64,000 bases of DNA from Purshia tridentata (taxonomy: Eukaryota > Streptophyta > Magnoliopsida > Rosales > Rosaceae): positions 1-64,000 of the forward strand of contig QANT01000708.1 of NCBI GenBank assembly GCA_003254885.1, given 5' to 3'. How positions within the stretch are numbered: position 1 is the first letter of the stretch; every line of letters begins with the position of its first letter. The position numbers and the translations under genes are program-made. The notes under the pieces are model-generated. The model was not told the origin of the DNA. It did not search any database and saw nothing but the letters and a program-made list of their open reading frames with translations. Positions 58,111-64,000 of this stretch are shown here, in pieces.

Positions 58111-59176
58111 TAGAAATGTTTGATTGATTTTAATGTAATCTTTTTTCTTATTCTTAAATAATAAATACACCGAAAGAGTCGAGTATAAAAAGCAGATAAA
58201 AATCAAGTAGAGGATGTGGATTCCATTATTTCCATACAATTTTGGCGCAAGAGATATCCAATACTCGGTTATACAGTTATACTAATCCCGCTAACCAAAC
58301 ATGCCAAATGCACCCGAAACACAAAAAAACTCGTATCCCAACTCCTTTTGACCGAAGCTATCCCCACGTTTGGCTTGAACTTTGAACAGTCGCTCGCTGG
58401 GTGCTAGGCTCATTTTCCCTTCCATATTTCCATTGCCCATTCTCAAAAGGTACTGTATTTCTCTTCCTCTGTCTATATGAATTGTACTGCAATGCTCTCT
58501 TACATTTAGCTATGGTTCTTCGACCGCTGAAGTTCTCCTCACAGTTTCTCACAGTTTCTCGTATTAGGTATCTAATTTATGGTAAAAGCAAAACATGAAG
58601 GCAATAGGGTGAAGCTTTAATGATGTTTAATTAGAGTTCACAATTGCTATGGAAATTGTTCATCTTTAATAGACTAAAGAAGAACCCATTAGCGTATTTA
58701 GCCATTCCTTGGTCCAATTAGGTTACTAAATGAATAGGGTATTCAAAAATGTGTATTGGTGACCCACTTAACGTGGATGCTCATCTGTCTATGCTGATGG
58801 CTCATTTGTGATGATCTGCTTGAATATGCTGCTTGTTACAAAATATACATTTTGGAAGTGGGTGGAGTAAGCACCATGATAGGTCTGTTTTCATGAAAAT
58901 TGTTTCCATAAAATGTTATAGAATCGTATCTGATAGAGAGTTTATTTGTTTTTATTGCAACGGTATTTGGTTGAGGAATGCTTGACCATAAGAGGTTCAG
59001 AAATTTTCTTTATATCTTTTGGGGAATGCAATTTGTAAATTCTCTTTGTAATAGAACTTGATGCCTTTTAATTTGACAGCACCTTTTCATTCTGTGCAAG
59101 ATTTATGATAATAAACTAATTTATCTCACTACTATTTAATGCTTTTGAGGCAATTTAGCAGTTTCCAACTTTGGAA

Positions 59177-60236
59177 ATGGAAGCAAATGCAGGCCCTGAG
59201 CACCACTTGATGATTGATGGAAGTGCTTCACCAAATTTGCAAATTGACCCTAGAAGAGCCCGGTTTCCATGCTGCATTGTGTGGACACCCCTTCCTGTTA
59301 TCTCATGGTTGATTCCGTTCGTTGGCCACATTGGCATATGCAGAGAAGATGGTGTGATATTGGACTTTGCAGGGCCCAATTTTGTGTGTGTGGATGACTT
59401 TGCTTTTGGAGCAGCAACTCGCTACATCCAAATAAGCAAAGAAAAGGTATATGCTGCTCTTCATATCTGAACCATGGTTTCAGCTCCTAAGTAATTACTT
59501 TTTATAAAATTGTTGCCATTGCTGGCATTCCACCAGCTGGCAACATGGCATATATTGGAGTTTGGTGAGCAGTGGGCACTGTTATCAGTGCACCAAACAG
59601 GAGAAGCATGGAATTACTAAACCCCTAATTCACGAGCAGGGAGACCCCTTTTATACTACCTTGATTTGGTGCAATGAGTGTGATGCATACAAGTTGGGAT
59701 ACTTTGAAAATTGTGGCAGCATTGAGTGCATACGAGCAGATCTTTTAGTTCAACATTTTTTTTTTCTCATCTGCTCAGAGTTAATTTATGCTCATCATAA
59801 TTTTTGACAGCAGTGTTACGGTATTTCCCATCCATCTGTGCACCAAAGTGAGGATCAATACGGGCAGGATGAACCTGGAAGACACGTGTTGACATGGGAT
59901 GATGCACTTCGGAAGGGCACTCAGGAATTCCAACACCGATCTTATAACCTTTTTACTTGCAATTGCCACTCCTTTGTAGCCAACAACCTAAACAGGTTAG
60001 GTTTTCGTACTGGTGGGTGGAATGTTGTGAACCTTGCAGCTCTGATCTTTCTTAAGGGTGAATGGGTGAGCATAATGTCCGTGGTGCGCTCCTTTTTACC
60101 ATTTCTAGTAACATTCAGTGTTGGAGTTGCAATTGGAGGTTCAACCTTCCTAACATACTTTGGATTCTTCACCACCTTTCTTGTTGGTTGGTTTCTTGTC
60201 GGTACTTACTGTTTCAAGAATTTGATCCAATTGTAG
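59177..60236 (+). CDS. RTH: RTE1-homolog (RTH-like), TMEM222/DUF778 family membrane protein
   Basis: Coding exons 59177-59446 and 59811-60236 give 231 residues. The ATG at 59177 is the first in this frame. The core reads [40 protein letters not shown] and, in exon 2, [14 protein letters not shown], the Cys/His block of the family. Two or three hydrophobic stretches near the C-terminus are membrane segments, and the end CFKNLIQL is family-like. RTE1 promotes the ETR1 ethylene receptor at the Golgi/ER, and RTH modulates RTE1; here only the family role is inferred. [13 protein letters not shown]-type sequence and chromosomal neighbours favour RTH over RTE1. The exon 2 acceptor is a CAGCAG tandem, so one Gln may be optional. 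A 5' leader intron is possible. Confidence 0.88.
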
Positions 60237-61741
60237 AGTCTGCTATTTGTTTGTCAAATATAAAAAATTTGGTTTTAGAGACCATGTGATTCAGAATGTA
60301 TAGAACATTGGCAGTTGCCAGCTACTTTGGACATTTAAATTACTAGGTATCTGTTTCCTTCCAAAAAGTTTTGATCTTAAGAATTGAAGGTTATTCCATT
60401 TGTAGTTTATACTGGGGTAACTAGGCTGTGATCTCTGTGCAGCGTAGAGTTTTACTATATTACTATCTATATTTTCGTTGTTAAATGGATTATTTGTTAA
60501 TTCTAATTAACAAGCAGGAGAATAAAGGGTGTAACGGATTCTACAGTCTTGGTCCGTTATGCCAGAGTCCCCAAAGAATCAAACCTGGACCTTTTTGCAC
60601 TTTTCAAGCTTCCATTGGATGCAAACAAAGCTTGAATCCTAGAAAACATGATCTTTTTCTTTCACCGAACATGTGGCCCATGGCGGGATGATAAATAACA
60701 ATGTTTTTTTTAAAAAAAAAAATTTGGAAAGTGGAGATTCGAACATGGGTCTTTTCAATATTGTGTCGAGAAAACAAATGCCACTAGTTCAATAAATAGA
60801 TGGTGGATGGTAAATAACATCGACACTTGTATGGTGTAATGTGTATCAATTCGATATCATCAGGAGGGTCGGCAAATTTTGATACATAGAATAATACTCA
60901 AATTCGACACAAATATAGCAGATTTGGATTTGTCATTTCTTGACACGAACATGAATATGATATTCTTCGCTAAATACGAATAATAAACGAGTCAAGTTAG
61001 TGTCAAATTGTAACACAGTTGTAGCATACAAAATATGTTTAACTAGTATTATAAAAACAAGTTAGAGCCTTTTGCTTAGATAACAACCATTCATCCGTAT
61101 TATATGTATTATAATACGTGAATTAGATTATTAGATAACACCACACAATGAACTTATGCATGACAATGTTAAATGTGCCACAAAAACAAAAAAGAAAAAC
61201 AGATTTCTTTCCCACATTTTTTTATTGGAATTTTTTTTTTTCTCGCATTTAGTAATTAACGATCGAAATTACATGAAAAATGGAATGGAAATCCCTGCAA
61301 TAATTTCTACAGATGTTTCAACATTCTATGTCTAGCCACAATCAAATCACATGATAATACTTCCACCGAAAAGTAATTTCCACCGATCCTACGGTTAAGA
61401 TTTAAGGTCCATATTTCATTATGTGGGCTGGCCTGCACCGCGTCCACCATAAATCCCCACCTAACCTTTTCTTTTTTTGATTGAATTGAACCCCACCGAT
61501 CCTTAATTACGCGGCATACAGGTCTTTACGTTGCATGGGAATCTCCTTTATTGTACATATGTCATATCGATGATGGCAGACTCGTAATTAACTGGAATTC
61601 CGAGGTCTATCCCGTAGTGATAAACAGCTGCGGTTTGCATATTAAAGGAGTGAGAGTCCGAAACCGACACACAAAAGCAGAGGCGTTTATCTTCTGTGGT
61701 GTTTTCTGTTTGTTTCAGGAGAAAATTTCAAGGAACGAGAA
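60237..61741. other. Intergenic region between RTH-like gene and thioredoxin h
   Basis: No gene seen. A SINE-like remnant is listed at 60700-60805. Around 60840-61030 a segment with repeated gacac/cgaatttg words looks like a decayed dispersed repeat. The last 250 bp should be the thioredoxin promoter and leader. Confidence 0.5.
60700..60805 (-). mobile_element. Possible tRNA-derived SINE remnant
   Basis: On the minus strand it reads gaactagtggcat (A-box-like), then about 40 bp on catgttcgaatctcc (B-box-like), then a T/A-rich tail at 60704-60721. The order matches a tRNA-type Pol III promoter. No target duplication was found, so confidence is low. Confidence 0.35.
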
Positions 61742-63659
61742 ATGGCAGCAGAGGAGGGACAAGTTTTCAGTTGCCACACCGTGGATGCATGGAATGAGCA
61801 GCTCCAGAAGGGCAACGACTCCAACAAACTGGTATTTTGTTTTATTAATCACTCTAAATTAAAATTCTTGTATACTTTTTTGATTATGGATTTGATTTGC
61901 TATTTGTGGTTTTGGGCTAAGTAGTGGGGTTCGTTTGGTTGTGCTCATCTGATTTAATTTCCTATTAGATTCATGTTTAGCATGATCATGATGCACTATG
62001 TGTTTACACTGATTAGTGATTATTAATTAGTATTGTCTGCAATTATTGGATTTTCTTATGAATTTTGTTTTTCCTTAATGGAAATTATAAAGGCTTTGGC
62101 TGCCTTCGTTTTTGAAAAGCATGTTGGAGTAAGCAGGTTAAAAAATTGGCTTCTTTTCCTCAGCATTTATTTATTTTTTTTAAATTTAGAGGTATGTTTC
62201 TTTCCTCTGTATTTAGTTTTAGCCAGAGATCGATTAGAAGTTATCCACAGGGTAAAATATAACTAAAATAATTAAATATTATGACTAAGGATCTTCTCTC
62301 ATGTCTTTTAGCTGTTCTCTTATGGCCAAAAGGTCAAAGTAATTAGCTAATTATACATGATGCCTCTAGTTAATTTTTGTTTGACCCACCCTACTAGTGC
62401 CTTTCATAAATTTTTGTAAGTTCTTAGAGGTAGAACCTTTTCCATAAGTTTTTCTTTTTTAATATTTGGAACACAAAAACAGCTGTCATATGACATGTTG
62501 CTCATTTTTTCTTGTTAAAAGAATATCCCAACGCAAAGATTATATTTTCCTACATCATGTTTGCCTCTGGCTTGTTGTCGTTCTCTTTTTTTGTTTTTTG
62601 ATCTATATTCTTACAAACGGCATGGAGATGCTTAGGGCTGTTTACTCTGTTAGTTTTTGTTTGACGTACCCTACCATCAACTGCCCCTTTCATTTTTAAA
62701 ACTATAACTAATAATAACTAATAATGATTGTAAAGAATATACATTTCAAATTTTTTTCTGTTTTTCTTTTGTTTGTTGAATGTGGAGTTTTAGAGAACTA
62801 GTGCTAGCAAGACTGAAGAACAGGGAGAAAATTGTTAGTTGTCATATGCAAGATTGCAAGTCATTGAATGGGTGGCTCAAAAAGACTGATTTTAAGATAA
62901 GGTTATATTGTAATGTTAAGCATTTTGAGAATAATACATTATTGATATCAAGTTACTCTTCTTATGTACTTACATATGTATGTTTTTTGGTCAACTAGTT
63001 ATAATGGGGTTACACAATGTGGGCTAGCCCAAAATTTTCAACTCTTATAGGATGAAACCAAAATATCCCTCTTTATTAAAGTAGCAAGCATGCCACATTG
63101 CCACTAGGTTTCAAGAAGCCATGGTGTTGACATGAAAATAGTCATGGTAGGTAGGGAAAGGTACTGGTGTTGTATGTGGATGACAAAAGTAATTGATGAG
63201 AGGGATAAAAGTTTACTATGCTTATCTTCTCATAGTGAAGTTATATTGTTTCTTTCACTTCTTTCTCATCTGCTGAGTACTTCAATCTATCCAGATCGTT
63301 GTTGATTTCACTGCTTCATGGTGTGGACCATGCCGCTTCATTGCGCCATTCTTGGCAGAGCTGGCTAAGAAACTGCCAAATGTCATATTCCTAAAGGTTG
63401 ATGTGGATGAGTTGAAGGTAATATGAAAAAATTAAATCAAACTAAAATCTCTTTGCAAAATCAAATTTATTTAGAACCACTGTAAAAGTTGACTTTCAAT
63501 TGATTTTTATTGTAGACTATTGCCCAAGATTGGGCTGTAGAGGCAATGCCAACCTTCGTGTTTGTGAAACAAGGGAAGATTGTGGACAAGGTGGTGGGAG
63601 CAAAAAAAGATGAACTGCAGCAGACTATAGCAAAGCACATAGCCACTTCTTCTGCCTGA
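61742..63659 (+). CDS. Thioredoxin h, cytosolic type (TRX h1-like)
   Basis: Exons 61742-61831, 63295-63417 and 63516-63659 give 118 residues, the normal size for plant thioredoxin h. Exon 1 encodes [20 protein letters not shown]; exon 2 starts [20 protein letters not shown] with the WCGPC active site; exon 3 has the cis-Pro loop [13 protein letters not shown] and VVGAKKDEL. There is no presequence, so a cytosolic disulfide reductase fed by NADPH-thioredoxin reductase is expected. The two intron positions are the conserved ones of plant h-type genes. Intron 1 is long (1,463 bp) and AT-rich, with no gene inside. Neighbouring loci match those of Arabidopsis TRX h1 (At3g51030), from memory. Confidence 0.95.
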
Positions 63660-64000
63660 TTATGATAATATATTTTCATTATGCCTATATGAGGCCACAA
63701 ACCTTCTAGTTGCTACCAGTCTAGACTTATGTTTATAATCCTTTGATTTGCACTATCTCTTGTGTGGTACTTTTCATATGGTTGCTATATAAATACAGTT
63801 CTATGATCTATAGCTTATTTCATGTTTTTGTTAGAGTTGTGCTTTTAGAACTGCTAAAAACGCTTTCATATGGAAATTCTGTTTAGTTTTGGTATGTTGG
63901 TGAATGTTGCAGTATATAAAATTCTACTGGTGCACCGATTGTTTTGGTAGCCTTGGTAATTTGGCATGTTGTGTTTAAGCTTAGATTGGAATTAGGAGCT
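63660..64000 (+). other. 3' flank of thioredoxin h
   Basis: Presumed 3' untranslated region and downstream sequence up to the window end; no further gene start seen. Confidence 0.6.

Larger units (their letters stand above)
57085..59176. promoter_or_regulatory. Divergent intergenic region between MORC and the RTH-like gene
   Basis: Contains the MORC promoter on the left: on the minus strand AAAACGGCGCGTTT at 57171-57158, 74-87 bp upstream of the ATG. Two young tandem duplications sit in the middle (57409-57616 and 57935-58110). On the right there may be a non-coding first exon of the RTH-like gene ending ctcaaaag|gtactg at 58449, spliced to tttagcag at 59161; this is inferred from splice-like sites only. 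Confidence 0.5.

Overview
The window is nuclear DNA of a flowering plant, almost certainly a eudicot and plausibly a rosid such as Rosaceae. The placement is inferred from the protein families, short GT-AG introns, AT-rich intergenic DNA and abundant small DNA transposons. No organellar, bacterial or intact viral sequence was recognised. Twelve protein-coding genes could be rebuilt exon by exon; nearly all splice sites keep frame and the protein lengths match their families.

Layout. 0.5-20 kb is gene-dense: a folate/mitochondrial-carrier transporter (FOLT1-like, +), two tandem soluble epoxide hydrolases (-), a single-exon RGG/HABP4-type RNA-binding protein (-), a small OXLD1-like protein (+), a secretory-type CPYC glutaredoxin (+) and a long Golgi methyltransferase, PMT27-like (-). 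19-34 kb is a gene-free, AT-rich stretch with MITEs, tandem duplications, a 16-bp minisatellite and fossil LTR fragments. It ends at a SHI/STY zinc-finger transcription factor (STY1-like, +, 34-35.8 kb). A second gene-poor stretch runs to 42.9 kb. 42.9-63.7 kb is gene-dense again: a 13-exon FG-GAP membrane protein (NERD1-like, -), a 17-exon MORC ATPase (-) carrying two DNA transposons in introns, an RTE1-homolog (RTH-like, +) and a cytosolic thioredoxin h (+).

The genes are independent housekeeping, redox, cell-wall/secretory and regulatory loci, not an operon or cluster with one task. The main large-scale signal is conserved order: thioredoxin h, RTH, NERD1, STY1 and PMT27 are, from memory, consecutive loci on Arabidopsis chromosome 3 (At3g51030 to At3g51070). 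Here the same five occur in the same order with a MORC gene between NERD1 and RTH. Other points worth attention are a GC-AG intron beside a 21-nt microexon in the folate carrier, an ambiguous GC-AG/GT-AG intron in PMT27, an overlapping upstream ORF at the STY1 start codon, an identical 14-bp promoter motif in two unlinked genes, and several transposons with clear target-site duplications. I found no convincing evidence of an undescribed biological system.
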